A stretch of 64,000 bases of DNA from Sedimenticola selenatireducens DSM 17993 (GCF_000428045.1 NZ_KE386617.1:95997-159996); one strand, 5' to 3'; numbered from the stretch's first letter, positions 1-7,985 are shown. Made by a program: numbers and translations. The notes: generated from the letters alone by a model not told the origin.

Positions 1-35
1 TGCGCTAATCCGATCTACAGTTTGGCGCTGTGGCT

Positions 36-67
36 GTAGGTCGCGTTAGCCGAAGGCGTAACCCGAC
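36..67. repeat. GTAGGTCG-type short palindromic repeat, copy 1
   Basis: The copy runs from GTAGGTCGCGTTAGCC to GGCGTAACCCGAC. The same unit recurs at 3921, 15267 and 26473, where a second inverted arm is also present. Bases 1-20 (ending CGATCTACAG) resemble the reverse complement of the same unit, so the window probably opens inside a larger copy. The rest of 1-116 holds no recognisable gene. Confidence 0.6.
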
Positions 68-116
68 TTGCTTGTGTGTTTTCGCATCGTTCACGGTTAA
101 GCGCTTTTTATCTCTA

Positions 117-599
117 TCAGGCCTTTGCCAGTGAGTGGCCCGACTGATCCTGGTTGTGCTGCCCTCTGGCGCCGTAGGTGTTTCTGCTATCGGTACGTCC
201 ACAAAGCAGATCCAGTGCCTGTTTGTTGTGGCGCTGGCTGAGTGCCAGTATGCCGCCGTTGATTTCATTCTGCTCGCGCAGCTTGCCGGCAATGGCTTCC
301 AGCTGGCGCCACAGACCAGCGCATGTAGCGGCGCTATTGGTTTGTATAAGTTTGTTGATGCCTGTAGAGCCACCGGCAACCCCGAGTGATGTGAGCAGAC
401 GATCTCTCTGTCTGCCGCACTCCTGCATCTGGTCCACGGTCTGCTGTTTTTCTCTGCTGATGTCCAGAACCTGTTCCGGATCGTGTGATTTAAGCGCGTT
501 CTGTTCACGCTGAAGTATTTCAGCAAGTGAGTGAGCGCAGTTCAGCTCGGTTGAGATGATCTGGCTGAGCCGGTTCTGCTGTTCGGCAGAGAGATTCAT
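117..599 (-). CDS. flgN: flagellar export chaperone FlgN
   Basis: FlgN is the cytoplasmic chaperone that delivers the hook-filament junction proteins FlgK and FlgL to the flagellar export gate. The product is 160 residues, mostly helical and rich in Gln, Glu and Leu, which is typical of FlgN in size and composition. The N-terminal part begins MNLSAEQQNRLSQII and the central part has the helical Q/E-rich pattern of the family. It lies 3 bases downstream of flgM on the same strand, so the two are co-transcribed, as in Pseudomonas and Vibrio. Its substrates FlgK and FlgL are encoded 11-14 kb away in this window. Sequence conservation is low in this family, so the call rests partly on position. 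Confidence 0.85.
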   Translation of the reverse strand: MNLSAEQQNRLSQIISTELNCAHSLAEILQREQNALKSHDPEQVLDISREKQQTVDQMQECGRQRDRLLTSLGVAGGSTGINKLIQTNSAATCAGLWRQLEAIAGKLREQNEINGGILALSQRHNKQALDLLCGRTDSRNTYGARGQHNQDQSGHSLAKA

Positions 600-602
600 T
601 GA

Positions 603-929
603 TTACTCCTGTTTGTCCAGTTGCGAAAATTGCCTTTCCTGGGCCAGTAGATTCTCCGCGGCATCTTCCGGTTCAAATGCAAAGTTGCCGGTAGCCAGGG
701 ATCGTTGTACATCAGAAACACGCTGCGCATCGGCGATCGGCAGGCTGGCAATCTGTGCTTCAAGCTCCTGCAGGCGGGTAGCCGATATCGTCAGGCTAAC
801 GGTATCGCTGCTGGTGCCGGTCGATTTTCCGCTGGGAGATGCGCCCGCTGTCTGTGTTTTGTCGGTTGCCTTGCTCTTGTTGCCCTCACCAGTGCTGATG
901 GGTTGTCCGGACAGACCTTTGATTTTCAT
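603..929 (-). CDS. flgM: negative regulator of flagellin synthesis FlgM (anti-sigma-28)
   Basis: FlgM binds sigma-28 (FliA) and is exported through the finished hook, releasing late flagellar transcription. The product is 108 residues from the ATG at 929. It begins MKIKGLSGQP, followed by a Ser/Thr/Lys-rich disordered stretch and then the conserved DTVSLT motif. A helical C-terminus follows (SLPIADAQRVSDVQ and EPEDAAENLL), which is the sigma-binding half. The 929 start is preferred to upstream starts because AAGGTGG precedes it and the promoter at 964-990 lies just upstream. It heads an operon with flgN and is probably transcribed by sigma-28 itself, giving the known autoregulatory loop. Confidence 0.93.
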   Translation of the reverse strand: MKIKGLSGQPISTGEGNKSKATDKTQTAGASPSGKSTGTSSDTVSLTISATRLQELEAQIASLPIADAQRVSDVQRSLATGNFAFEPEDAAENLLAQERQFSQLDKQE

Positions 930-963
930 GCTGTTAACCACCTTGTAAAAAGTTCCCATCAGC

Positions 964-990
964 GTAGCGGCCAAATGGGTGCAAGCTTTA
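964..990 (-). promoter_or_regulatory. sigma-28 (FliA) promoter of flgM-flgN
   Basis: Read on the minus strand the sequence is TAAAGCTT-N11-GCCGCTAC. This matches the enterobacterial FliA consensus (TAAAGTTT-N11-GCCGATAA) with exact spacing. It lies 35 bases upstream of the flgM start. Confidence 0.82.
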
Positions 991-1063
991 ATCAGAAAGT
1001 AGTTGGTTTGATGCTAAAAACCAGTGCCGGTTCACAATGGTGGTCGGTGTTTACCGGAATATC

Positions 1064-1789
1064 CTAGGTCGTTGCCTTGACTACCCCGGAGTCTATAACA
1101 GTCGCTTCTATTTGCCTGTTGGAACTGTTGTTCTCCACTTTGATGCGTTCCCCGACAGCGCCGTTTGATAGGGCCTTGCCATTCATGCGAACCTGCAATC
1201 CACCTATCTGGGCCACGATCACCACCTGACTGCCCTTTTTTACCGCGTGCTGGATGATCAGCTGCCCTGGTGTCAGAACGGCATCGGCACGCAACCGGCG
1301 TTTAAGCTTTTTGCCGATGGCCTGTTGGGGGTGTTCGATATATCCCCGATGCAGTCGGGCGACGTCCCGTTTTTCAATTTTGAAGTCCGCCGATGTAAGA
1401 ATGGTGCCTCTGGGCAGTTCCCGGTTGGCGACTGCAATCTCTTTCATCAGTGACAGGGTTACCGGCACATAGAGCGTCCAGCCGCCGGTGTCGTTACAGC
1501 GCACGCCAACAGTTACACGGGATGCGTTTTTGCGACCATGGGGCATGAAAGTGTCCAGTTCCTGGTCGCATGCCGCCAATCGGAGCCGACTGTCCAGCCG
1601 CCCTGCCGCGACGTTGATCTCCTGGTTCTCTTCGTCAAAGTCATTCAGAACATGCTGCTCGGCTGCCGCCAGGATGCTCTCGTGGGGTTGTGTCTGCTCC
1701 TCCGTGGCGGATACTGCCGCCAGTGACCAGACGAGAAGCAGGATTGGCCAATAATGCCGTTTCCTGACCGCGGGTGTTAATCTGCTCAT
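1064..1789 (-). CDS. flgA: flagellar basal body P-ring formation protein FlgA
   Basis: FlgA is the periplasmic chaperone that helps FlgI assemble into the P ring around the rod. The product is 241 residues from the ATG at 1789. A basic N-terminus is followed by a hydrophobic segment ending in an Ala-rich cleavage region near residue 27. The C-terminal half carries the SAF-type fold signature (RELPRGTILTSADF, later GSQVVIVAQIGGLQVRMNGKAL and GERIKVENNSSNRQIEATV when read as consecutive pieces). AGGTGA lies 5 bases before the start. The longer reading frame extending to 1912 overlaps cheV regulatory DNA and is not favoured. The gene is divergent from cheV, with a sigma-54 promoter candidate 50 bases upstream. 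Confidence 0.92.
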   Translation of the reverse strand: MSRLTPAVRKRHYWPILLLVWSLAAVSATEEQTQPHESILAAAEQHVLNDFDEENQEINVAAGRLDSRLRLAACDQELDTFMPHGRKNASRVTVGVRCNDTGGWTLYVPVTLSLMKEIAVANRELPRGTILTSADFKIEKRDVARLHRGYIEHPQQAIGKKLKRRLRADAVLTPGQLIIQHAVKKGSQVVIVAQIGGLQVRMNGKALSNGAVGERIKVENNSSNRQIEATVIDSGVVKATT

Positions 1790-1838
1790 CACTTCACCTG
1801 TCCAAATATTCAGCTCATTCATTGCTGCACAAATAACA

Positions 1839-1855
1839 TGCAATACCCATGCCTG
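1839..1855 (-). promoter_or_regulatory. sigma-54 promoter candidate of flgA
   Basis: The minus strand reads CAGGCATGGGTATTGCA. The invariant GG and GC dinucleotides are 10 bases apart, and the -12 element TTGCA is perfect. The -24 element is AGGCAT against the consensus TGGCAC. It lies about 50 bases upstream of the flgA start. Confidence 0.6.
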
Positions 1856-1919
1856 ATATAAGGGCCGCGTGATAAGGCCTGCGCATATCCTTTCCGCGGG
1901 TATTGAATGCAACCGGGCC

Positions 1920-1946
1920 TAAAGCAATAGACAGGTGGGTCGCTAA
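1920..1946 (+). promoter_or_regulatory. sigma-28 promoter of cheV-cheR
   Basis: The sequence is TAAAGCAA-N11-GTCGCTAA, with the exact FliA spacing and one mismatch in each conserved core. It lies 34 bases upstream of the cheV ATG at 1981. Confidence 0.72.
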
Positions 1947-1980
1947 CATCAGACAGAGATATTTGAACGGAGAGGTAGAG

Positions 1981-2925
1981 ATGGCGGGTATCCTTGACGG
2001 TGTTGATCAAAGAACCAAGCTTGCGGGCAGGAATCGACTGGAGCTGTTGCTGTTTCGGCTCGCCGGCAGACAGCGGTTTGGTATCAATGTATTTAAGGTG
2101 CAGGAGGTGATTCAATGCCCTCCGCTGACCCAGCTGCCCGGCTCCCACCCGGTAGTCCGGGGTATCGCCAACATGCGTGGCAAAACCATTACGGTGATGG
2201 ATCTCTCTCAGGCTATTGGGGGGCCTCCGCTGGCCAACATCGAAGGGCGTTTCGTCATCATTACCGAGTACAACCGCAGGGTACAGGGGTTTCTGGTGGG
2301 TTCGGTTGACCGGATTGTCAACATGAACTGGGGTGATATTCTGCCCCCGCCCAAGGGTGCGGCAAAGGGCAGTTACATGACGGCAGTTACCCGGGTCGAC
2401 GAAGAGCTGGTGGAAATCATTGATGTGGAGAAAGTGCTCAGCGAGATTGTCACGGTGTCGGAGGATGTATCCGAGGGCGTTATTGAAGAGGAGGCGATCG
2501 ATGAGACCCAGCATGTATTGATTGCCGACGATTCCTCGGTGGCGCGCAATCAGGTAAAGCGTGTGCTGGATAAGCTCGGGGTGATGACCACGGTCTGCAA
2601 TGACGGCAAACAGGCGCTGGATCAGTTGAAGGCGTGGACCAACGAAGGCCGAAGAGTCTCCGACTTTCTGTCACTGGTGATTTCGGATGTGGAGATGCCG
2701 GTAATGGACGGCTATACCCTGACGACGGAAATACGCAAGGATCCGGCGCTCGCCAATCTGCAAGTTATCCTCCATACTTCCCTGAGCGGTGTGTTCAATC
2801 AGAGCATGATCGAAAAGGTCGGGGCCAATTCATTCCTGGCCAAATTTGAGCCGGACGAGCTGGCCAGGGTGGTACAGACGCGCCTCAAACAGCACAAACT
2901 GGAGTTGAAGGCGCTCTCCTCCTGA
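1981..2925 (+). CDS. cheV: chemotaxis coupling/receiver protein CheV
   Basis: CheV couples chemoreceptors to CheA and adds a phosphorylatable receiver that helps adaptation. The product is 314 residues. A CheW-like domain covers about residues 17-160 (FRLAGRQRFGINVFKVQEV, then VVRGIANMRGKTITVMDLS). A receiver domain covers 175-314, with the acidic pair D183/D184 and the likely phospho-acceptor D236 in SDVEMPVMDG. The start at 1981 is chosen because AGAGGTAGAG lies directly upstream and the family begins MAGILD; the frame is open further upstream but covers the promoter. It is followed by cheR, as in Pseudomonas flagellar region I. Confidence 0.95.
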   Translation: MAGILDGVDQRTKLAGRNRLELLLFRLAGRQRFGINVFKVQEVIQCPPLTQLPGSHPVVRGIANMRGKTITVMDLSQAIGGPPLANIEGRFVIITEYNRRVQGFLVGSVDRIVNMNWGDILPPPKGAAKGSYMTAVTRVDEELVEIIDVEKVLSEIVTVSEDVSEGVIEEEAIDETQHVLIADDSSVARNQVKRVLDKLGVMTTVCNDGKQALDQLKAWTNEGRRVSDFLSLVISDVEMPVMDGYTLTTEIRKDPALANLQVILHTSLSGVFNQSMIEKVGANSFLAKFEPDELARVVQTRLKQHKLELKALSS

Positions 2926-2986
2926 ACAAGCGTAAATAACTCAAGCGCAATGGATAACAATCTCACAGTGCCTAGCGAGCCGGAAT

Positions 2987-3805
2987 ATGCTGTCACACGG
3001 TGATTACGAGGCGTTTCAGAAGTTTCTTGAAGATGCCTGCGGAATTGTATTAGGTGCTGGAAAGGAATACCTGGTATCAAGCCGGCTCGGCGGGCTGATG
3101 CGCGACTACGGGATTGCCACGGTGGGTGAGTTGCTGAACCAGCTCAACAGCGGCAGAAATCCACGGCTCAGGACCAGTATCATCGATGCGATGACTACCA
3201 ACGAGACCTTCTGGTTTCGTGATATGTCCCATTTTCGCCTGCTGCAGGAGATGATCTGTCCGGAGATAAAGGCCCGCTCGGGCCGCTCTATCCGGATTTG
3301 GTCCGCCGCCTGTTCCTATGGCCAGGAGCCATACAATCTGAGCATGGTAGTACAAGATTATCAGCGGGCAAATCCCGGTGCACTGCCCGGCGGTGTCGAT
3401 GTGGTTGCAACGGATATCTCTTCAACGGTACTGGCCGATGCAAAAAAGGGCATCTATTGCGGTATGTCCTCATCCCGCGGCCTGAGTCTGGAACAGCAAA
3501 ACCGTTATTTCAAAATCAACGGGGATTGCCTGGAAGTGAGGCCGGAAATCCGCCAGCGTGTCAGCTTCCGCGAGCTTAATCTCACCAAGGGCTATGAAAT
3601 GATGGGGCGTTTTGATGTGATTTTCTGTCGCAATGTCCTTATCTACTTCTCCAGTGAACAGAAGCGCGACATTATCAATCGTATGGCCCGGTCACTGAAT
3701 CCGGGCGGTTATCTGTTTCTTGGTTCCACCGAGTCGCTTTCGGCTCATACCGACCGTTTTGAAATGGTCAGCAAGCTGGGTGGTATCGCCTACCGGCTGA
3801 AATAG
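2987..3805 (+). CDS. cheR: chemotaxis protein methyltransferase CheR
   Basis: CheR transfers methyl groups from S-adenosylmethionine to glutamates of chemoreceptors, driving adaptation. The product is 272 residues. A helical N-terminal domain covers about 1-75. A Rossmann methyltransferase domain follows, with the SAM-binding motif IRIWSAACSYGQEPYNLSM around residue 105 and the family motif FDVIFCRNVLIYF near 210. The shoulder motif GGYLFLGSTESL precedes the end. It lies 61 bases after cheV on the same strand and is probably part of that operon. The ribosome-binding site before 2987 is weak (GAGCCGGA), but an upstream ATG at 2950 runs into a stop, so 2987 is the best start. Confidence 0.94.
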   Translation: MLSHGDYEAFQKFLEDACGIVLGAGKEYLVSSRLGGLMRDYGIATVGELLNQLNSGRNPRLRTSIIDAMTTNETFWFRDMSHFRLLQEMICPEIKARSGRSIRIWSAACSYGQEPYNLSMVVQDYQRANPGALPGGVDVVATDISSTVLADAKKGIYCGMSSSRGLSLEQQNRYFKINGDCLEVRPEIRQRVSFRELNLTKGYEMMGRFDVIFCRNVLIYFSSEQKRDIINRMARSLNPGGYLFLGSTESLSAHTDRFEMVSKLGGIAYRLK

Positions 3806-4142
3806 CCAAACCGGCTACGGTTTGCCGCCGGGCAGCAGCCGCTTGCCGGTCACCGCTGCCGTATTTACCGCACCCCCGAACGCCTCAAGCGTCTGCACCA
3901 CAGAGAACACCCGACCAATCGTAGGTCGTGCTAGCCGAAGGCGTAACACGACAGACCGAGCGTCTTCGTCGAATTACCCTGCGCTCATCCGACCTGCGAT
4001 ACTCAGCCGCCCACCGCACGCGGTTCGAGAATTCCCCCAGGCCGGTCAGGACTTGCCGTCGCCGCGGCCCCCGGTTGCCGGTTGCCGTTTTCCTGCTTGC
4101 CGTATCTCTGAAAAAATCCCATAAAAACAATGAAGTGCAGAG
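3806..4142. other. gene-free interval between cheR and flgB
   Basis: I see no credible gene here. The interval contains the palindromic repeat at 3921-3997, and the sigma-54 promoter of flgB follows at 4143. Possible reading frames are short and rich in Arg and Pro, typical of non-coding GC-rich DNA. Confidence 0.6.
3921..3997. repeat. GTAGGTCG-type inverted-repeat element, copy 2
   Basis: The left arm GTAGGTCGTGCTAGCC plus GGCGTAACACGAC faces a right arm ending ATCCGACCTGCGA, an imperfect inverted copy. The whole element is about 77 bases, resembling a small non-autonomous element or REP pair. It shows the same arms as the copies at 15267 and 26473. Confidence 0.65.
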
Positions 4143-4160
4143 TTGGCATGTTGTCTGCTA
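4143..4160 (+). promoter_or_regulatory. sigma-54 promoter of the flgBCDE operon
   Basis: The sequence TTGGCATGTTGTCTGCTA has the invariant GG (4145-4146) and GC (4157-4158) exactly 10 bases apart. It lies 33 bases before the flgB ATG. In Vibrio and Pseudomonas this operon is activated through sigma-54 by a FlrC/FleR-type regulator; no such regulator is encoded in the window. Confidence 0.78.
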
Positions 4161-4193
4161 ATAGGTTTTCAGGAAAAACCAGGAAGCAGACCT

Positions 4194-4583
4194 ATGAGTT
4201 TTGACAAAATACTTGGAATCCATGCCCAGTCACTCCAACTGCATGCAAAGCGTGCCGAGGTGCTGGCCGGTAATATCGCCAATGCGGATACCCCGGGCTA
4301 CAAGGCGCGGGATTTTGATTTCAGTGAAGTGCTTCAGCAACAGACCGCTCAGCAGTCCAAGCTAAGGACCACCCACCAGAGCCACATACCACTGGACAAC
4401 GGCATCATCTCACCCAGTGAGATGGCGTATCGCATACCCAGTCAGCCGAGTCTGGATGGCAACACCGTGGATAGCCAGCTTGAACATACCGCCTACGCGG
4501 AAAATGCCATTCAGTATCAGACCAGTCTGCGCTTCCTCAGTGGCACCATCCAAACCCTCAGAAAAGCAATTACGGGGCAATAA
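4194..4583 (+). CDS. flgB: flagellar basal body rod protein FlgB
   Basis: FlgB forms the proximal rod of the flagellar basal body in the periplasm. The product is 129 residues. The N-terminal rod signature LAGNIANADTPGYKARDFDF lies at about residues 24-43 and the helical C-terminus at 95-129 (AENAIQYQTSLRFLSGTIQTL). The ATG at 4194 has AGGAAG 7 bases upstream and lies just downstream of the sigma-54 promoter. A longer frame beginning at 4143 would start inside the promoter and is rejected. It is the first gene of flgBCDE, with flgC starting 2 bases after its stop. Confidence 0.96.
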   Translation: MSFDKILGIHAQSLQLHAKRAEVLAGNIANADTPGYKARDFDFSEVLQQQTAQQSKLRTTHQSHIPLDNGIISPSEMAYRIPSQPSLDGNTVDSQLEHTAYAENAIQYQTSLRFLSGTIQTLRKAITGQ

Positions 4584-4585
4584 TC

Positions 4586-4999
4586 ATGTCAATGTTCAAG
4601 ATATTCGACACCGCCGCCTCCGGCATGAGTGCGCAGTCCCTGCGATTGAATACAGTGGCCAGCAACATGGCCAATGTGGACAGTGTCAGCAGCAGCGTTG
4701 AAGAGACCTACAAGGCCCGACAGCCGGTCTTCAGCGCGTTGCTGAATCAACTCAATCCGGATGAGCCGGCCGTGGGCGTTCAGGTGAAAGGAGTTGTCGA
4801 GAGCAATGCCCCCCTGAATATGGAATATGCCCCGAATCATCCCAAGGCCAATGAAGAGGGTTATATCTTCCGGCCCAACGTCAACGTCATGGAGGAGATG
4901 GCCAATATGATCTCCGCCTCGCGCTCGTATCAAAGCAACGTCGAAGTGGTCAATACAGCCAAACAGCTGATGGTTGCCACATTGCGATTAGGTGAATAA
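4586..4999 (+). CDS. flgC: flagellar basal body rod protein FlgC
   Basis: FlgC is a proximal rod subunit. The product is 137 residues. The rod motif (AASGMSAQSLRLNTVASNMAN) sits at about 9-30, and the C-terminus (ISASRSYQSNVEVVNTAKQL) has the typical coiled-coil heptads. The stop of flgB and the start of flgC are 2 bases apart, so translation is probably coupled. The ribosome-binding site is weak, which fits coupling. Confidence 0.96.
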   Translation: MSMFKIFDTAASGMSAQSLRLNTVASNMANVDSVSSSVEETYKARQPVFSALLNQLNPDEPAVGVQVKGVVESNAPLNMEYAPNHPKANEEGYIFRPNVNVMEEMANMISASRSYQSNVEVVNTAKQLMVATLRLGE

Positions 5000-5020
5000 A
5001 TCGTCAGCAGCGATTTTTTT
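4998..5020 (+). terminator. weak hairpin with T-run between flgC and flgD
   Basis: A 6-base stem (AAATCG/CGATTT, loop 5004-5010) runs into seven T. It starts at the flgC stop codon. It could attenuate transcription inside the operon, but the stem is short. Confidence 0.3.
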
Positions 5021-5077
5021 GCGTAACCCCGTAGCGGTAAGGCGCAAGGACGCGCCGAACAATAAAGGAGCAGTTAA

Positions 5078-5758
5078 ATGAGCAGTGTCAACGCAGCCAG
5101 TACCGACCAGCTATACCAGACCCTGGGTCTCTCGCGTGAGCTTGAGGAGAAGAAAGACAATGAACTGGGGATGGAGGATTTTCTTGAATTGATGGTGACT
5201 GAACTGACCCATCAGGACCCGACCAAGCCGATGGATAACAGTGAGCTGGCAACCCAGATATCACAGTTTGCCGCGGTCTCCGGTATTGATGAGTTGAACA
5301 ACTCGTTCTCGAATTTTTCCGACACCATGATTTCCGATCAGGCACTGCAGGCAGCCAATCTCGTGGGGCGTGACGTGTTGGTGCCGGTCAATACCGGCAA
5401 TCTTGAGGCGGGAGGATCCATTAAGGGTGTGGTTGGCGTTACCGAACCGGCCAGCGATGTCACGGTGCGGATATCCGATGCCTCTGGTGAGTTGATAAAA
5501 GAGATTCAACTGGGCACCCAGCCCAAGGGTGAAGTGAGCTTCACCTGGGATGGTCTGGATGAGAGTGGGGAGGCGGTAGCGCCAGGGCAGTACCAGATTG
5601 AGGCCCAAGCCAAAGTGGATGGTGAGAGTGTGACGCCATATACATTAATTGAGGCCCGGGTGGGCAGCGTCAGCATCGGCGGGGCAGGGCAGGGGCTTAC
5701 CGTCAATCTGGCCGGCCTGGGGCCTGTGTCATTCAGTTCCGTAGCAGAAATCCGCTGA
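5078..5758 (+). CDS. flgD: flagellar hook assembly scaffold FlgD
   Basis: FlgD is the temporary hook cap that directs polymerisation of FlgE. The product is 226 residues. The conserved N-terminal export and capping region holds DFLELMVTELTHQDPTKPMD at about 27-46, followed by NSELATQISQFAAVSGIDEL. The C-terminal half holds the FlgD Ig-like and tudor domains (LIKEIQLGTQPKGEVSFTW). AAAGGAG precedes the ATG. It lies between flgC and flgE as expected. Confidence 0.95.
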   Translation: MSSVNAASTDQLYQTLGLSRELEEKKDNELGMEDFLELMVTELTHQDPTKPMDNSELATQISQFAAVSGIDELNNSFSNFSDTMISDQALQAANLVGRDVLVPVNTGNLEAGGSIKGVVGVTEPASDVTVRISDASGELIKEIQLGTQPKGEVSFTWDGLDESGEAVAPGQYQIEAQAKVDGESVTPYTLIEARVGSVSIGGAGQGLTVNLAGLGPVSFSSVAEIR

Positions 5759-5781
5759 TTATTTAACGAGGAGATTAGAGT

Positions 5782-7065
5782 ATGCCTTTTCGCATTGCAC
5801 TGAGCGGACTTGATGCCGCATCCACCGACCTGCAGGTGACAGGTCACAATATCGCCAACGCGGCAACCAATGGATTCAAACAGTCCCGCGCCGAGTTTGC
5901 CGATATTTACGCCAACTCCATCCAGGATGTCAGTACCACCTCGGCCGGCCGGGGTGTGCGGGTCAGCCGGGTGGCGCAGCAGTTCAGCCAGGGGAATATT
6001 GACTTCACGGCAAGCAACCTGGATCTGGCGCTGAACGGGGAGGGTTTTTTCACTCTGGCGGATGCCAACGGTAATACCTCCTATACCCGCGCGGGCGCCT
6101 ATACGGTGGATCGGGATGGCTATGTGGTGAATCACACCAATGACCGTCTGCAGGTGTTCGCCCCGATCGGTACCAGCGGCACCAATTTTAATACCGGCTC
6201 GACAACCGATCTGCAGCTTCCAACCCTCTCCGGTACACCGTCCGCTACCACCAGCGCCAATGTGGCGGTCAATCTGGACTCCAGCGGCACGGCGACCGCG
6301 GCCGCCACACTGTTTGATCCGACAGTGGCTACCACCTACGACAACTCAACATCGACCACCGTTTATGACTCACTGGGAACGGCGCACACCATGACCATGT
6401 ACTTCAGGCAGTCGACAGTGGCGAATGAGTGGAATGTCTATACCACGGTCGACGGCAATATTGTTACGCCGACGACAAACTCAACCGCCGCCCCCTCTTC
6501 CGCCGCCTATCCCAGTGCGACGGTAAATTTTGACACATCGGGCGCATTGGTAACGGGATCGGGCAGTATTTCGGCCACCGGTACGTTGGCTTATAACGCC
6601 TACCCTATTGCCGGTGCGGCGCCGCTCAACATGACCTTTGATATGAATAACAGCACCCAGTTCGGGTCCGCTTTTGCAGTCAATAACCTGACTCAGGATG
6701 GCTATGCCCCAGGCAGGCTGAGTGGCGTTGATATCGATAACACCGGCGTGGTATCGGCCCGTTTTACCAACGGACAGTCCACGGCATTGGGCAAGGTGGC
6801 ATTGGCCAAGTTCAACAATCCGCAGGGACTGCGTCAGCTGGGTGATACCAGTTGGGCGGAGACCTTCACCTCCGGCAATGTGCAGATGGGCGAGGCGGGT
6901 ACGTCCAGTTTTGGCCTGGTTCAGTCGGGCGGGTTGGAGAACTCCAATGTGGATATTGCCGAGCAACTGGTCAACCTGATCACCGCGCAGCGTAATTATC
7001 AGGCCAATGCCCAGGTGATCACCACCGCCGACACGGTGACCCAGACGATTATCAATATTCGATAA
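5782..7065 (+). CDS. flgE: flagellar hook protein FlgE
   Basis: FlgE polymerises into the flexible hook. The product is 427 residues, close to the usual size. The N-terminal rod/hook motif (TDLQVTGHNIANAATNGFKQ) is at about 16-35 and the C-terminal helix (NVDIAEQLVNLITAQRNYQAN) at about 392-412. The central part, rich in Thr, Ser and Ala, forms the exposed hook domains. GAGGAG lies before the ATG. It ends the flgBCDE segment; a repeat-rich spacer separates it from flgF. Confidence 0.96.
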   Translation: MPFRIALSGLDAASTDLQVTGHNIANAATNGFKQSRAEFADIYANSIQDVSTTSAGRGVRVSRVAQQFSQGNIDFTASNLDLALNGEGFFTLADANGNTSYTRAGAYTVDRDGYVVNHTNDRLQVFAPIGTSGTNFNTGSTTDLQLPTLSGTPSATTSANVAVNLDSSGTATAAATLFDPTVATTYDNSTSTTVYDSLGTAHTMTMYFRQSTVANEWNVYTTVDGNIVTPTTNSTAAPSSAAYPSATVNFDTSGALVTGSGSISATGTLAYNAYPIAGAAPLNMTFDMNNSTQFGSAFAVNNLTQDGYAPGRLSGVDIDNTGVVSARFTNGQSTALGKVALAKFNNPQGLRQLGDTSWAETFTSGNVQMGEAGTSSFGLVQSGGLENSNVDIAEQLVNLITAQRNYQANAQVITTADTVTQTIINIR

Positions 7066-7077
7066 GGTCGGTGGCAT

Positions 7078-7155
7078 GTAGGAGGCCCGCCCCCGGGCCG
7101 AATTTTACGGGAGTTTCGAGAGCGACATGATTCGCGGCGAGGGCGCCGCTCCTAC
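7078..7155. repeat. GTAGGAGGCCCGCC-type REP element, copy 1 (with internal insert)
   Basis: It starts GTAGGAGGCCCGCC, passes through GGGCCGAATT and ends GGCGCCGCTCCTAC. Compared with the compact copy at 19963-20012, about 28 extra bases separate the two arms. The two arms are related inverted GTAGGAG ends. Confidence 0.7.
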
Positions 7156-7167
7156 GGGGTGCGGGTT

Positions 7168-7197
7168 GTAGGGTGGGCACGTTGTTTGTGCCCACGC
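7168..7197. repeat. GTGGGCAC/GTGCCCAC palindrome
   Basis: GTAGGGTGGGCAC and GTGCCCACGC form an inverted pair around a TGTTT-like loop. Related palindromes lie at about 15227-15249 and 22507-22532. It sits 25 bases upstream of flgF. Confidence 0.5.
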
Positions 7198-7221
7198 GGA
7201 TGAAATTCACAGGAGAAGACA

Positions 7222-7962
7222 ATGGATCGCATGTTATTTGTTGCGATGAGCGGCGCCAAAGAGACCTTGTTGGCCCAGTCAAATAACAGCAACAACCTGG
7301 CGAATGCCAGCACCCCAGGCTTCTTGGCCGACCTGCAGCAGTTCCGCAGCATGCCGGTGTTCGGGGATGGTTATCCCACCCGGGTCTACGGCATGAGCGA
7401 GCAACCCGGTGTTGATTTCAAGCACGGGGCGATCGTGCATACCGGTCGGGATCTGGATGTCGCTATCAATGGCGACGGCTGGTTTGCTGTGCAGTCACGC
7501 GATGGCGGTGAGGCCTATACCCGCCGTGGCGACCTCAAGCTGGATGCCAACGGCCTGCTGACCACCGGCAACGGTTTGCCGGTGATCGGCAATAGTGGAC
7601 CGATTGCCATACCACCGGCGGAGAAGATAGAGATTGCATCCGATGGCACCATCTCCATTCGTCCCCTGGGTCAGGGGGCTGGAGAGTTGGCGGAGATCGA
7701 CCGGATCAAGATGGTGGCGCCCTCGCTGGAGGGGATGGAGAAGGGGACGGATGGCCTGATGCGCCAGCAGGATGGCCAACTGCTGGAGGCGGATGCCGAG
7801 ATACAGCTGGCAACCGGCTCGCTGGAAAGCAGTAATGTCAATATCGTGGATTCCATGGTGGACATGATCGATTTCTCCCGCCGCTTCGAGATGCAGGTGA
7901 AGATGATGAAGACGGCAGAACAGACGGATGAGTCCTCAGCCAGCATCATGCGTATCGGCTGA
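7222..7962 (+). CDS. flgF: flagellar basal body rod protein FlgF
   Basis: FlgF is a rod subunit joining proximal and distal rod. The product is 246 residues. The N-terminal region MLFVAMSGAKETLLAQSNNSNNLANAS carries the rod motif in two adjacent pieces, with TPGF following. The centre has the rod/hook core (GDGWFAVQSRDGGEAYTRRG at about 83-102) and the C-terminus has [25 protein letters not shown] precedes the ATG. It is flanked on both sides by copies of the same REP family (7078-7155 and 7986-8036), which is unusual for an operon-internal gene. Confidence 0.95.
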   Translation: MDRMLFVAMSGAKETLLAQSNNSNNLANASTPGFLADLQQFRSMPVFGDGYPTRVYGMSEQPGVDFKHGAIVHTGRDLDVAINGDGWFAVQSRDGGEAYTRRGDLKLDANGLLTTGNGLPVIGNSGPIAIPPAEKIEIASDGTISIRPLGQGAGELAEIDRIKMVAPSLEGMEKGTDGLMRQQDGQLLEADAEIQLATGSLESSNVNIVDSMVDMIDFSRRFEMQVKMMKTAEQTDESSASIMRIG

Positions 7963-7985
7963 CCCGATGGTTGCAAAAAGCGAAC

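Noticed and set aside
1790-1912. N-terminal extension of FlgA
   Set aside because: It would put 41 residues before a normal signal peptide and cover the promoter; AGGTGA marks the start at 1789.
7175-7190. Sigma-54-like GGGCACG-N4-TTGTG upstream of flgF
   Set aside because: The essential GC of the -12 element is missing, and the match lies within a palindromic repeat, so it is probably coincidental.
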